Part shown: piece after piece, positions 48,963 through 57,822 of the stretch
Numbering within the stretch: the first letter of the stretch is position 1
Layout of the letters: each line of letters opens with the position of its first letter
Origin: Flavobacterium hibisci
GTDB taxonomy: Bacteria > Bacteroidota > Bacteroidia > Flavobacteriales > Flavobacteriaceae
Reading direction: 5' to 3'
Assembly (NCBI RefSeq): GCF_020026925.1
Contig: NZ_JAIQDW010000014.1
Coordinates: forward strand, 1-64,000
DNA length: 64,000 nucleotides
Translations under genes and position numbers: made by a program
Notes under the pieces: model-generated
Databases searched by the model: none
Seen by the model: the letters and a program-made list of their open reading frames with translations, nothing else
Told to the model about the DNA's origin: nothing

Positions 48963-50687
48963 ATGAAAGAAACAAAACATATATCAAGATCAAGAGCTCA
49001 GGAATCATCTGCGGCGATTGAAAAAATGTACATCACCATGCGTCATTTATTCAATCGTGGTTTTTATAAACCAATGGGAGTTTCAGGCGATAGTTTAAGA
49101 GAATCATTATTGGCATTACGTCCTGAAATTTATGGAAATATAGCCGAAGAGAAAGTCGAATTAAACGGGCTTTTGTACGTTATAGAGCGTCTTCCGATAG
49201 GAATTGAACAATGCCGTTTCATTAATTTAACTTCAGACGAAGGATATTCAAAATCGCATTTTCAGCCGATTGTTCCTCCAAAAAGAAGAAGAAACTGCTA
49301 TAGAATCGATGAGGAACAAATGAATGTTGAAATCACGCGTGGCCGTTCAGACATTTACGACATCCTGACACATTTGACTTTTATTTTCATCGAATCACAT
49401 AAAATCAAAAACAGGGTTTTAATAGACGACGGAGGAGAAGTTTCACGTGACTGGCTCAAACTGGAACAAGCCATACTTCAAACCAAAAAATTGTCTCAGA
49501 TAGAAAAAGAAAAAGCAATTTCGCATGCCGCTAACATTTTAGCCAGGACATTCGAAGAAGTTTTGGATATTTATGATGCTTTTGGTTCTGAAAATGCACC
49601 AGATCGTTTTCTGCATGTAATCTACTGGCTTGGAAAATTAGCCATTGAAGAAATGATCGACAACAATAAAAGAACGATCACTTTTAGTCCGGTTTTAAGA
49701 GAACGATTAGGGCATCATATCCATGGTGAAATATGGGCGACCAACATCAAGGAAGTTTTAAAAGCAAATAATCTTTTAAAAAGACCAATTCATATTATTA
49801 GTGCAAACATGCACAGTGTTATGAATTCAATATTTGCAACGCCGCTGTTGAAAACGAAATTTAAAGACAAATCGGATTTCTTTATTTATGAAGAATTGAG
49901 TAAATCTGCTGCCAAAGATATCAGAAGTTTAGTGGAAGAATTAGCCTTGAAAAACGGAATGATTTCTTTGCCTGACACATCAGGAACTAATATCGATGTG
50001 CAGATTTTTGATACTGCCAAAATAGACTGGAGCAAAACTGCCTTTGCTTATGCGAATGTAGGAGAAGAAAAACCGGTTATAATTGTAATGGATTATGCTT
50101 TTGGTGAACAGGCTTATGAAACGATTGATGAGCTTTTAAAACCCTATAAAAAAGAAACTTTACTGAATGTAAAATCGGTTTCAATAATGGGAAAAGCCGG
50201 AATTCTGGAAGGCGGGAAAGGAGATATTATGATTCCGTCAGCACATATAAATGAAGGAACCGCAGATAATTATTTCTTTGAAAATGAATTAACAGGTGCC
50301 ATGTTTGAAGGAAATGATATCGCAGTTTATGAAGGAGCAATGGTGACTGTTTTAGGGACATCATTACAAAACAGGGATTTGTTGAAATTTTTTCACGAAT
50401 CGACCTGGGGTGTAATTGGTCTGGAAATGGAAGGATCTTATTATCAAAAGGCAATTCAGTCGGCATCAAAAATTAGAAAAAGCGTGCCTCAGGATATAAA
50501 AGTACGATATGCATATTATGCTTCAGACAATCCTTTAGAAACCGGTAGCACACTGGCTTCAGGTGGATTAGGAACGACAGGCGTAAAGCCAACATATTTA
50601 ATTACTATTAAAATTCTGGAACAAATTTTAAATCTGAATAATCAGCTTGGAGCAAATTTAATCAGCACAGAAAAAGATAAAAGTTAA
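48963..50687 (+). CDS. DUF6909-like protein with a nucleosidase/phosphorylase-like C-terminal part
   Basis: 574 residues. The first 300 are a helical part with conserved segments (RHLFNRGFYKPMGVSGDSLRESLLALRPEIYGNIAEEKVELNGLLYVIERLPIGIEQCRFI). The C-terminal half has FAYANVGEEKPVIIVMDYAFGEQAYETIDELL, GKAGILEGGKGDIMIPSAHI and STWGVIGLEMEGSYYQKAI, in which the EMEG motif recalls nucleoside phosphorylases and AMP nucleosidase. I recall the family as DUF6909. Purine-linked activity is an inference from that motif. It follows the MITE-like element and precedes the UXS gene by about 50 bases. Confidence 0.65.
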   Translation: MKETKHISRSRAQESSAAIEKMYITMRHLFNRGFYKPMGVSGDSLRESLLALRPEIYGNIAEEKVELNGLLYVIERLPIGIEQCRFINLTSDEGYSKSHFQPIVPPKRRRNCYRIDEEQMNVEITRGRSDIYDILTHLTFIFIESHKIKNRVLIDDGGEVSRDWLKLEQAILQTKKLSQIEKEKAISHAANILARTFEEVLDIYDAFGSENAPDRFLHVIYWLGKLAIEEMIDNNKRTITFSPVLRERLGHHIHGEIWATNIKEVLKANNLLKRPIHIISANMHSVMNSIFATPLLKTKFKDKSDFFIYEELSKSAAKDIRSLVEELALKNGMISLPDTSGTNIDVQIFDTAKIDWSKTAFAYANVGEEKPVIIVMDYAFGEQAYETIDELLKPYKKETLLNVKSVSIMGKAGILEGGKGDIMIPSAHINEGTADNYFFENELTGAMFEGNDIAVYEGAMVTVLGTSLQNRDLLKFFHESTWGVIGLEMEGSYYQKAIQSASKIRKSVPQDIKVRYAYYASDNPLETGSTLASGGLGTTGVKPTYLITIKILEQILNLNNQLGANLISTEKDKS

Positions 50688-50712
50688 ATTTATTTTATAA
50701 AATTGAAAAAAG

Positions 50713-50720
50713 TAAATTTG
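50713..50720 (+). promoter_or_regulatory. -7 box (TAAATTTG) of the polysaccharide operon
   Basis: TAAATTTG, 19 bases upstream of the ATG at 50740. Confidence 0.5.
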
Positions 50721-50739
50721 CTGAAGGAAACAAATTAAT

Positions 50740-51723
50740 ATGAAAAGAATACTTATTACGGGTGCCGCAGGATTTTTAGGATCACATTTATGCGACAGAT
50801 TTATCAAAGAAGGCTATTATGTTATTGGAATGGATAATCTGATTACGGGAGATCTTAAAAATATTGAACATTTATTCAAATTAGAGCACTTTGAGTTTTA
50901 CCATCATGACATTACCAAATTTGTTCATATTCCGGGCGAATTAGATTATATTTTGCATTTTGCATCACCTGCAAGCCCAATTGATTACTTAAAGATTCCA
51001 ATTCAGACTTTAAAAGTTGGTTCTTTGGGAACACACAATTTATTAGGTTTGGCACGTGTAAAAAAGGCAAGGATTTTAATAGCTTCTACTTCAGAAGTAT
51101 ATGGAGATCCATTGGTACATCCTCAAACAGAAGAATATTATGGAAACGTAAACACGATTGGACCACGTGGAGTTTATGATGAAGCCAAACGTTTTCAGGA
51201 ATCAATAACCATGGCGTATCATACTTTTCATGGCGTAGAAACCCGAATTGTACGTATTTTTAATACTTACGGACCAAGAATGCGTCTAAATGATGGACGG
51301 GTAATTCCTGCTTTTATAGGACAGGCACTTCGTGGAGAAGATCTGACCATTTTTGGAGACGGAATGCAGACACGTTCTTTCTGTTATGTTGACGATCAGG
51401 TAGAAGGAATTTACAGATTATTGCATTCTGATTATGTGTATCCGGTAAATATTGGAAATCCGGACGAAATTACAATTAAAGATTTTGCAGAAGAAATTAT
51501 AAAACTTACCGGAACCAGCCAAAAAGTAGTTTATCATCCATTACCAATAAACGATCCTTTGCAGCGCCAGCCGGATACTGCAAAGGCAAAAGAATTGTTG
51601 GGATGGGAAGCTAAAGTAAGCCGTGCCGAAGGAATGAAAATCACATACGATTATTTTAAATCGCTTTCAAAAGAAGAGCTTTCAAAAGAAGAGCATAAAG
51701 ATTTTTCAAATTATATAAAATAA
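50740..51723 (+). CDS. UDP-glucuronate decarboxylase (UDP-xylose synthase type)
   Basis: 327 residues, a short-chain dehydrogenase/epimerase. The Rossmann motif is [12 protein letters not shown] (G8, G11, G14); the catalytic YDEAK is Tyr146-Lys150; the typical UXS blocks [81 protein letters not shown] and [13 protein letters not shown] are present. It makes UDP-xylose from UDP-glucuronate. The next gene begins right after its stop. Together with it and the GT2 this forms a surface-polysaccharide operon. Confidence 0.88.
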   Translation: MKRILITGAAGFLGSHLCDRFIKEGYYVIGMDNLITGDLKNIEHLFKLEHFEFYHHDITKFVHIPGELDYILHFASPASPIDYLKIPIQTLKVGSLGTHNLLGLARVKKARILIASTSEVYGDPLVHPQTEEYYGNVNTIGPRGVYDEAKRFQESITMAYHTFHGVETRIVRIFNTYGPRMRLNDGRVIPAFIGQALRGEDLTIFGDGMQTRSFCYVDDQVEGIYRLLHSDYVYPVNIGNPDEITIKDFAEEIIKLTGTSQKVVYHPLPINDPLQRQPDTAKAKELLGWEAKVSRAEGMKITYDYFKSLSKEELSKEEHKDFSNYIK

Positions 51724-53076
51724 ATGCGGACAAAAACAGGAAAATATTCAGGCTATATTCGTCCGTTCTCCTATTTAATTGATTTGCTTATTGTCAATTT
51801 TTTTGCGGTTTATATTGCACATTTTCCTGTAGATCAAATTTTATTTTTAGCCGTATTGAATATTGGCTGGATTGGTATTGCGTCCGATTTAGGTTTTTAT
51901 GAAGTATATCGCTATACAAAAGTTATCGCAATTTTAAATTGTGCTTTAAAACAAGCCTGCTTATTTGGTTTTGTGGTTTTTGCCCTGGCCTTTTTTTATG
52001 CTAAACAAATCAGTTTTAGAACATTGCTGTTTTATTTATGGTTTATTTTTATTCTTATTTTATTCATCAAGTTTTCAATCTACTATTTTCTACAGACTTA
52101 TAGAGTAGTCTTTGGCGGAAATCACAGGAGAGTTGTCCTGCTAGGCAACAAAGAAAGTATTTCTCCCTTAAGGCATTTTTTTACTGAAAATCCTGATTAT
52201 GGATATGAATTGATTCATGTTTTTGAATTTGAAAAAGTAAAAACAGAACATATTGAACAAATGTTTGAATTTGTCCTGAATAAAAACATGGATGAAATGT
52301 ATTGTTCAATTATTGGTTTGACTCAGGATCAAATAAACGAAATTATAGACTTTGCAGACAGTAACCTGAAGACACTGAAATTTATTCCGGACGACAATCA
52401 GATATTTTTTAGAAATTTCATTTTAGAATATTACGATTATATCCCTGTAATTGCCCTTAGAAGTATTAAACTCGATGAGCATTTGTACAAGATAATGAAA
52501 CGAACTTTTGATGTTGTTTTTTCAATCGTCATCATCATTGGAGTTCTTTCGTGGGTATTGCCAATTTTAGGAATTTTAATAAAACTCGAGTCAAAAGGAC
52601 CGGTTTTACTCAGACAAAAACGCAATGGCCTTAATAACAAAGAATTCGATTGTTATAAGTTCCGTTCCATGAAAATGGGTAATAATGAGTATTCAAACCA
52701 GGTTTCTAAAAACGATCCAAGAGTTACGAAAATTGGCAGGTTTATTCGAAAAACCAGTATTGATGAGCTGCCTCAGTTTTTTAATGTTTTGATTGGTGAA
52801 ATGTCTGTAGTTGGGCCAAGACCTCACATAGTAAGCTATAATAAGGAATATATACTTAAGGTTGACAAGTTTATGGTACGCCATTTTATAAAACCTGGTA
52901 TTACAGGTTTGGCGCAGGTAAAAGGTTTTCGTGGAGAAATTGAAACTGATAATGATATTATAAACCGTGTAAAGTATGATATTTTTTATATTGAAAACTG
53001 GTCCATTCTGTTAGATTTGAAAATTATTGTAACTACAATTTACCATATCATTAAAGGTGATAAAAAAGCATATTGA
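51724..53076 (+). CDS. Polyprenyl glycosylphosphotransferase (bacterial sugar transferase)
   Basis: 450 residues. Four or five N-terminal membrane segments and a CoA-binding-like middle part (VVLLGNKESISPLRHF) lead to the C-terminal sugar transferase domain: MKRTFDVVFSIVIIIGVLSWVLPILGILIKLESKGPVLLRQKRNGLNNKEFDCYKFRSM, SIDELPQFFNVLIGEMSVVGPRPHI and GITGLAQVKGFRGE. These enzymes start exopolysaccharide by putting a sugar phosphate on undecaprenyl phosphate in the inner membrane. The start directly follows the UXS stop, and the stop overlaps the GT2 start by one base. Confidence 0.9.
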   Translation: MRTKTGKYSGYIRPFSYLIDLLIVNFFAVYIAHFPVDQILFLAVLNIGWIGIASDLGFYEVYRYTKVIAILNCALKQACLFGFVVFALAFFYAKQISFRTLLFYLWFIFILILFIKFSIYYFLQTYRVVFGGNHRRVVLLGNKESISPLRHFFTENPDYGYELIHVFEFEKVKTEHIEQMFEFVLNKNMDEMYCSIIGLTQDQINEIIDFADSNLKTLKFIPDDNQIFFRNFILEYYDYIPVIALRSIKLDEHLYKIMKRTFDVVFSIVIIIGVLSWVLPILGILIKLESKGPVLLRQKRNGLNNKEFDCYKFRSMKMGNNEYSNQVSKNDPRVTKIGRFIRKTSIDELPQFFNVLIGEMSVVGPRPHIVSYNKEYILKVDKFMVRHFIKPGITGLAQVKGFRGEIETDNDIINRVKYDIFYIENWSILLDLKIIVTTIYHIIKGDKKAY

Positions 53077-53843
53077 TGAGTGAGTTAGTTTCTATCATAA
53101 CCCCCACATATAATGTCGAAAAATACATTCGGGAAACCCTGCTGTCGGTAACAAATCAAAGTTATCAAAACTGGGAAATGATTCTGACCGATGACGCTTC
53201 AACAGATAAAACGATTGCGATAGTTGAAGAATTTGCATTAAAAGACAACCGGATAAAATTTTTTAAATTACCGGAAAATCGCGGAAATGGTTTTGCTAGA
53301 AATGCCGCTTTAGAAAAAGCTAACGGAAAATATATTGCTTATTTGGATGCTGATGATGTATGGTTTCATGAGAAATTAGAAAAGCAAATACAGTTTCTAA
53401 AAGCAAATAATTTGCATTTTACTTTTAGTTTTTATGATTCTATAGACGAAGAAGGAAATGATCTGAAAAGAAGGGTAGAATCACCCAATCCGCTGACTTA
53501 TAAACAATTATTTTTCTGCAATTATATAGGTAATTTAACGGCAATTTACGATGCAGATTATTTTGGCAAAATTATGCTTGAAACGTCACAAAAGCGCCAG
53601 GATTGGAGAATTTGGCTGACCATTTTAAAACAAATAAAAACGGCAAAACCTGTTCCGGAACCTCTGGCTTTTTACAGAATCAGAAAGAATTCTGTTTCTT
53701 CTTCTAAATTCAAATTAATAAAGCACAATTTTGGAGTTTACAGAGAATTCCACGGATATAATTTGGTATTTGCTGTTTTGTTGATGATGAGATTTTTGTA
53801 TACGCAGCTGATTGTAAAACAACGATATATAAAGAATATTTAA
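53076..53843 (+). CDS. Glycosyltransferase family 2
   Basis: 255 residues from ATG 53076, overlapping the previous stop by one base (TGATG). It has the GT2 start SIITPTYNVEKYIRETLLSVTNQSYQNWEMILTDDASTD, then ENRGNGFARNAALEKANGKYIAYLDADDVW with the DAD metal-binding motif, and the later RQDWRIWLTILK. It adds a sugar in surface-polysaccharide assembly. The operon seems to be cut short after it by remnants of other DNA (the ORF6N relic). Confidence 0.88.
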   Translation: MSELVSIITPTYNVEKYIRETLLSVTNQSYQNWEMILTDDASTDKTIAIVEEFALKDNRIKFFKLPENRGNGFARNAALEKANGKYIAYLDADDVWFHEKLEKQIQFLKANNLHFTFSFYDSIDEEGNDLKRRVESPNPLTYKQLFFCNYIGNLTAIYDADYFGKIMLETSQKRQDWRIWLTILKQIKTAKPVPEPLAFYRIRKNSVSSSKFKLIKHNFGVYREFHGYNLVFAVLLMMRFLYTQLIVKQRYIKNI

Positions 53844-53875
53844 AACTTGAGTTCGCAATTTGCGACTTTGAAGTA

Positions 53876-54101
53876 TTATTTTTTATATCCAATTTTTACT
53901 CTTTCTTCTTCATTTTCTTTTTTCTCCGTCAATTCATCCAAATAAGAAAATACCAATTCTATATTTTATCATGATTCTCTAACTTTTTCCAAATCTGAAG
54001 AATATCAACTTTAATTTCAGTTGTGTCCAAAAGCATCTGTCTCACTTCTTGAAAATCCTCATAATTTGAATATTGGTTTGGACGGCTTTGTCACTTTTTA
54101 A
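53876..54101 (-). pseudogene. Remnant of an ORF6N-domain protein (C-terminal part)
   Basis: Minus-strand reading gives pieces in different frames that add up to the C-terminus I remember for ORF6N (phage-derived) proteins: DKAVQTNIQIMRIF, then, after a shift, QEVRQMLLDTTEIKVDILQIWKKLENHDK, then another shift, NIELVFSYLDELTEKKENEEERVKIGYKK and TAA at 53876. The N-terminal ORF6N domain is missing. So this is a truncated, twice-frameshifted relic. It lies between the GT2 and CapK-like genes, within the polysaccharide group. Confidence 0.6.
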
Positions 54102-54132
54102 TTAAAAAAATAAATATAAGGTTTTATTTATA

Positions 54133-55443
54133 TTATAAATAAGATTTAAATTGTTTTAGCTTGCCACGATTGGTTCTTTCTAAAACTGTTTTTCGGATGA
54201 AAGTGAAGTTTAGATTTGGTTCCAGATATAAATCAATTGCCTGCTTTATTTTGTCGATTTGTTCTGAAATTAATTCTTTTTCAGATATATATTCAATTTC
54301 AAAAGTATCCATTTTGGTTTGTTTAATAATGAATTCTTTGACGTTTCCGTCATCTTCAATAATGCTTTTGGTTACGTAATAAAATGTCAGACCAGGCGAT
54401 TTTTTACCGCTTGGTAAAATGGCAACATCATTGGTTCTTCCAATTAATTTTTTTAGAATTGGTTTTTGTGGAGTACTTTTTTCATCGAGAATTCCAATGT
54501 CGCCAATTTCATATCGAATAAAAGGATTTGCTTTGTTGAATAAAGAAGTAATGACAATTTTTCCTTCGGTTTCGTTTGGGACAGGGTTATTGTTTTCATC
54601 TAAAATCTCTACAAAAAGTGTTTCAGCATTTACCTGCCATTCTCCTTCAGGATTTTCAAAAGCAATCAAATCCAGTTCAGAAGCACCATATTCACTGATA
54701 ATTGGAATGCTGAATTGCTTTTCCAATAATTTTTTATCCGATTCAAACAGCATTTCCGAAGTGACAAAACAAGCTTTTAAAGTTGGGCAAATTTCTTTTA
54801 AAACAATGTTTTTTTGTTCTAAATATTTAGCAAACAAAACAATCGAACTCGTATAACCGTTGAGGTAATCGAATTTTTTGGTTTTGAATTTTTTCAAAAA
54901 TTTATCCAAAATAGCATCTGATAAATCAAACACCGGGAATCGAACCCGGCGACTCAAAAAATCCTTGAAACGTTCTTTTTGATATCCAATAATATCCATT
55001 GGAATGCCATAAAAACGCGCCTGATAAGATTTGTTAAAATCAATTCCAAACCAGCCAAAACGCATTATATTGGAAGCCCATGTTAAAGCATGCGAATATT
55101 TGTCTTTAGCAAAAACAAACGGAGTTCCGCTGGATCCGGATGTTTTGTTGAGGTAGATGTTTTTTTTGGAATAGCCTATTGAAAGCCTGTCTTCAAGAGG
55201 TTTCTGTAAATTTTGTTTGTTTAAAACCGGCAGATTTTCCCAATTTTCAGAAGTTGTATTTCCGGCAAATTCGCTGTAAAAGGAATTGTTTTTGAGATGA
55301 AAATCAACAATTTCTTTTTTTTTATTTTGAAGAAAAACAGCAAATTCCTCTTCAGAATAATGAATTATTTTATCCAATTCGGCTTTGGCTTTCTTTATCG
55401 GAAAACCATTTAATTGAAGTGAAATATCAAAAAGGCGAATCAT
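54133..55443 (-). CDS. CapK/phenylacetate-CoA-ligase-like adenylating enzyme
   Basis: 436 residues, an adenylate-forming enzyme. SIGYSKKNIYLNKTSGSSGTPFVFAKD holds the ATP loop TSGSSGTP; ISEYGASELDLIAFENPEGEWQVNAETLFVEILDENN and GKIVITSLFNKANPFIRYEIGDIGIL are the later core motifs. This type (CapK) is common in capsule and surface-polysaccharide clusters. Its start overlaps the stop of higA by one base, an unusual coupling of a surface enzyme to a toxin-antitoxin operon. Confidence 0.85.
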   Translation of the reverse strand: MIRLFDISLQLNGFPIKKAKAELDKIIHYSEEEFAVFLQNKKKEIVDFHLKNNSFYSEFAGNTTSENWENLPVLNKQNLQKPLEDRLSIGYSKKNIYLNKTSGSSGTPFVFAKDKYSHALTWASNIMRFGWFGIDFNKSYQARFYGIPMDIIGYQKERFKDFLSRRVRFPVFDLSDAILDKFLKKFKTKKFDYLNGYTSSIVLFAKYLEQKNIVLKEICPTLKACFVTSEMLFESDKKLLEKQFSIPIISEYGASELDLIAFENPEGEWQVNAETLFVEILDENNNPVPNETEGKIVITSLFNKANPFIRYEIGDIGILDEKSTPQKPILKKLIGRTNDVAILPSGKKSPGLTFYYVTKSIIEDDGNVKEFIIKQTKMDTFEIEYISEKELISEQIDKIKQAIDLYLEPNLNFTFIRKTVLERTNRGKLKQFKSYL

Positions 55444-55745
55444 TAAACAGCTTCTTTTATATGGTAAGGTTTAATAGATCTTAGCTCCTGGCCCTTATTA
55501 GATTCTTCTTCTTCAATGTCAAAATCATCCTGAAGACCCAACCAGAATTTAGCTGAATTCCCAAAATATTGACTTAAACGTAAAGCTGTATCAGCCGTAA
55601 TTCTTCGATTTCCTTTAATAATTTCAGAAATTCTTGTTTGCGGAATTTTTAAATCTTTTGATAAACGGTAGGGTGTAATATTTAGCGGAATTAAAAATTC
55701 TTCGGACAAAATTTCTCCAGGATGTATGTTTTTTAATTTTTCCAT
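55443..55745 (-). CDS. higA: HigA-family antitoxin (XRE-type HTH)
   Basis: 100 residues from ATG 55745 (MEKLKNIHPGEILSEEFL). The family signature is HPGEILSEEFLIPLNITPYRLSKDLKIPQTRISEIIKGNRRITADTALRLSQYFGNSAKFWLGLQ, an XRE helix-turn-helix. It should repress its own promoter and bind HigB. It follows higB by ten bases in the usual higBA order, and its last base is shared with the start of the CapK-like gene. Confidence 0.9.
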   Translation of the reverse strand: MEKLKNIHPGEILSEEFLIPLNITPYRLSKDLKIPQTRISEIIKGNRRITADTALRLSQYFGNSAKFWLGLQDDFDIEEEESNKGQELRSIKPYHIKEAV

Positions 55746-55755
55746 TTTAATTCTT

Positions 55756-56037
55756 TTAATGATAATCGACAATTTCAACATTTGATGCGTTTCCGTTTTC
55801 CCAACAAAAAATAATTCGCCATTGATTATTAATTCGGATACTGTAAAAATCTTTTAAATTTCCAGTTAGTTTTTCTAGTCGGTTGGAAGGTGGAATTCTC
55901 AAATCAATTAAATTTTGTGAATTATTGAGCATTCTAAGTTTTCGTCTCCCTATTTGTTGTATTTCAATTGAAGGTTTTTTGACTACAATACCATTCCAAA
56001 TTTTTTCAGTTTCTTTTGATCCAAATGAAATTATCAT
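55756..56037 (-). CDS. higB: HigB-family toxin (plasmid-killer type)
   Basis: 93 residues from ATG 56037 (MIISFGSKETEKIWNGI); a GTG at 56046 would add MKG. The family parts are visible: SFGSKETEKIWNG, IGRRKLRMLNNSQNLIDLRIPPSNRLEKLTGNLKDFYSIRINNQWRIIFCWENGNASNVEIVDYH. HigB is a ribosome-dependent mRNA interferase. It is the first gene of the higBA-capK operon. Its promoter and the purD promoter share a 100-base gap that holds a direct repeat. Confidence 0.9.
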   Translation of the reverse strand: MIISFGSKETEKIWNGIVVKKPSIEIQQIGRRKLRMLNNSQNLIDLRIPPSNRLEKLTGNLKDFYSIRINNQWRIIFCWENGNASNVEIVDYH

Positions 56038-56051
56038 ACCTTTCACATTAC

Positions 56052-56096
56052 TAACGTCAAAAGTAAGTAAAATAAATTATTATTTAACGTTAAAAG
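56052..56096. promoter_or_regulatory. Possible HigA operator (12-base direct repeats)
   Basis: TAACGTCAAAAG (56052-56063) and TAACGTTAAAAG (56085-56096), spaced 33 bases. The second lies in TTAACGTTAA, a palindrome. The first overlaps the higB -7 box; both lie between the divergent higBA and purD promoters. Confidence 0.45.
56058..56065 (-). promoter_or_regulatory. -7 box (TACTTTTG) of higBA
   Basis: TACTTTTG on the minus strand, 20 bases upstream of the higB ATG. Confidence 0.5.
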
Positions 56097-56100
56097 CCAC

Positions 56101-56108
56101 TATTTTTG
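56101..56108 (+). promoter_or_regulatory. -7 box (TATTTTTG) of purD
   Basis: TATTTTTG, 25 bases upstream of the ATG at 56134. Confidence 0.55.
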
Positions 56109-56133
56109 CAGCACAACTAAATACAACAACACC

Positions 56134-57408
56134 ATGACAATTTTACTATTGGGATCAGGCGGAAGAGAGCATGCATTTGCATGGAAAATGACACAGAGTC
56201 CGCTTTGCGAAAAACTTTTTGTAGTACCTGGAAATGCAGGAACTGCTGCAATTGCTGAAAATGTAGCAATATCTGCTACAGATTTTGAAGCCGTAAAAGC
56301 TTTAGTGCTTAAAGAAAATATAAGTTTAGTAGTTGTAGGACCTGAAGATCCATTGGTAAAAGGCATTTACGACTATTTTAAAAATGATGAAAGTTTAAAA
56401 AATATTCCGGTTATTGGTCCATCAAAATTAGGTGCTCAATTAGAAGGAAGTAAAGAATTCGCTAAAGAATTCCTGATGAAACATAATATCCCGACTGCAG
56501 CTTACGATAGTTTTACTGCCGAAACTGTAGAAAAAGGATGCGAATTTCTAGAAACTTTACAGCCTCCTTATGTTTTAAAAGCAGACGGCTTAGCAGCTGG
56601 AAAAGGTGTTTTGATTATTCAGGATCTTGAAGAAGCTAAAACAGAATTACGAAACATGCTGGTTCATGCAAAATTCGGAACAGCAAGTTCAAAAGTGGTT
56701 ATCGAAGAATTTTTAGACGGAATCGAATTAAGCTGTTTCGTTTTAACTGACGGAAAAAGCTATAAAATTCTTCCAACAGCAAAAGATTACAAACGAATTG
56801 GAGAAGGAGATACAGGTTTAAACACAGGCGGAATGGGAGCAGTTTCTCCGGTTCCTTATGTTGATGCCGTTTTGATGGAAAAAATTGAAACCCGTATCGT
56901 AAAACCAACAATTGAAGGTTTCCAAAAAGACGGAATCGAATATAAAGGTTTTGTTTTCATTGGTTTGATCAACGTTAAAAACGAACCAATCGTTATTGAG
57001 TACAACGTAAGGATGGGTGATCCTGAAACCGAAGTTGTGGTTCCAAGATTAAAATCAGATTTAGTTGAATTGTTCTTGTCTGTTGCGGACCAAAAATTAG
57101 GAAACTTTAATTTAGAAGTTGATCCAAGAAGTGCAACAACTGTAATGGTCGTTTCTGGCGGATATCCTGAAGATTTCGAGAAAGGAAAAGTAATCTCTGG
57201 TTTAGAAAATGTAACAGATTCTATAGTTTTTCACGCAGGAACAAAATTAGATGGCGAAAACGTCGTTACTAATGGAGGACGTGTAATTGCTGTGACCTCA
57301 TACGGAGATAATTTTCAGGAAGCCATAAAAAAATCTTACCAAAACATAGATAAACTAAGCTTTGATAAGATGTATTTTAGAAAAGATATCGGTTTTGATT
57401 TAATCTAA
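56134..57408 (+). CDS. purD: Phosphoribosylamine--glycine ligase
   Basis: 424 residues, the normal length. GARS features: LLLGSGGREHAFAWKM (5-20), VVGPEDPLVKGIYDYF, ATP-grasp segments PYVLKADGLAAGKGVLI and VVIEEFLDGIELSCFVLTDG, GEGDTGLNTGGMGAVSPVP, and YNVRMGDPETEVVVPRL. It performs the second step of purine synthesis. It is divergent from higBA and followed by a terminator (57424-57441). Confidence 0.96.
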   Translation: MTILLLGSGGREHAFAWKMTQSPLCEKLFVVPGNAGTAAIAENVAISATDFEAVKALVLKENISLVVVGPEDPLVKGIYDYFKNDESLKNIPVIGPSKLGAQLEGSKEFAKEFLMKHNIPTAAYDSFTAETVEKGCEFLETLQPPYVLKADGLAAGKGVLIIQDLEEAKTELRNMLVHAKFGTASSKVVIEEFLDGIELSCFVLTDGKSYKILPTAKDYKRIGEGDTGLNTGGMGAVSPVPYVDAVLMEKIETRIVKPTIEGFQKDGIEYKGFVFIGLINVKNEPIVIEYNVRMGDPETEVVVPRLKSDLVELFLSVADQKLGNFNLEVDPRSATTVMVVSGGYPEDFEKGKVISGLENVTDSIVFHAGTKLDGENVVTNGGRVIAVTSYGDNFQEAIKKSYQNIDKLSFDKMYFRKDIGFDLI

Positions 57409-57423
57409 AAAATAATTCACCAG

Positions 57424-57441
57424 CCCTTTTTAATTAAAGGG
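57424..57441 (+). terminator. purD terminator
   Basis: CCCTTT and AAAGGG with a short loop, followed by TTTGGTTTTT. Confidence 0.6.
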
Positions 57442-57449
57442 TTTGGTTT

Positions 57450-57680
57450 TTATTTTAAAAATGAATGAGCCGTTGTATCCTGGTTTTCTGTTCCAGCGTC
57501 ATCAAAAATACGTAATTGTTTAATCCAATATACGATTGCAGCAGAGCAGATGATCATAAAAATCCAGTTAATAGTGTTTGCACCAAACCATGTAATCAAT
57601 TCCAAACGACGTAAAAAGTCAAGAGGAGCAAACAAAATGTTAACGAATAAGTATTGTATTCCTTCAAAAAAAGCTGTCAT
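57450..57680 (-). CDS. DUF6341-like small membrane protein
   Basis: 76 residues: MTAFFEGIQYLFVNILFAPLDFLRRLELITWFGANTINWIFMIICSAAIVYWIKQLRIF and a polar tail. Two membrane helices. I recall it as a conserved flavobacterial family (DUF6341) that sits next to purD, DUF6427 and upp. Its role is unknown. It faces purD tail to tail. Confidence 0.7.
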   Translation of the reverse strand: MTAFFEGIQYLFVNILFAPLDFLRRLELITWFGANTINWIFMIICSAAIVYWIKQLRIFDDAGTENQDTTAHSFLK

Positions 57681-57822
57681 AATTTTTAAAAATTATATGT
57701 TATTTATTGTTGTGTAATGCTTTGAAGATAAAATTCGGTTTAATGAATCTTTTTTCAACTCGTTCGGTTTTTCATTTTAAACAAGTAGTATCTTTACAAT
57801 CACAAAAGTATAAAATATCCTT

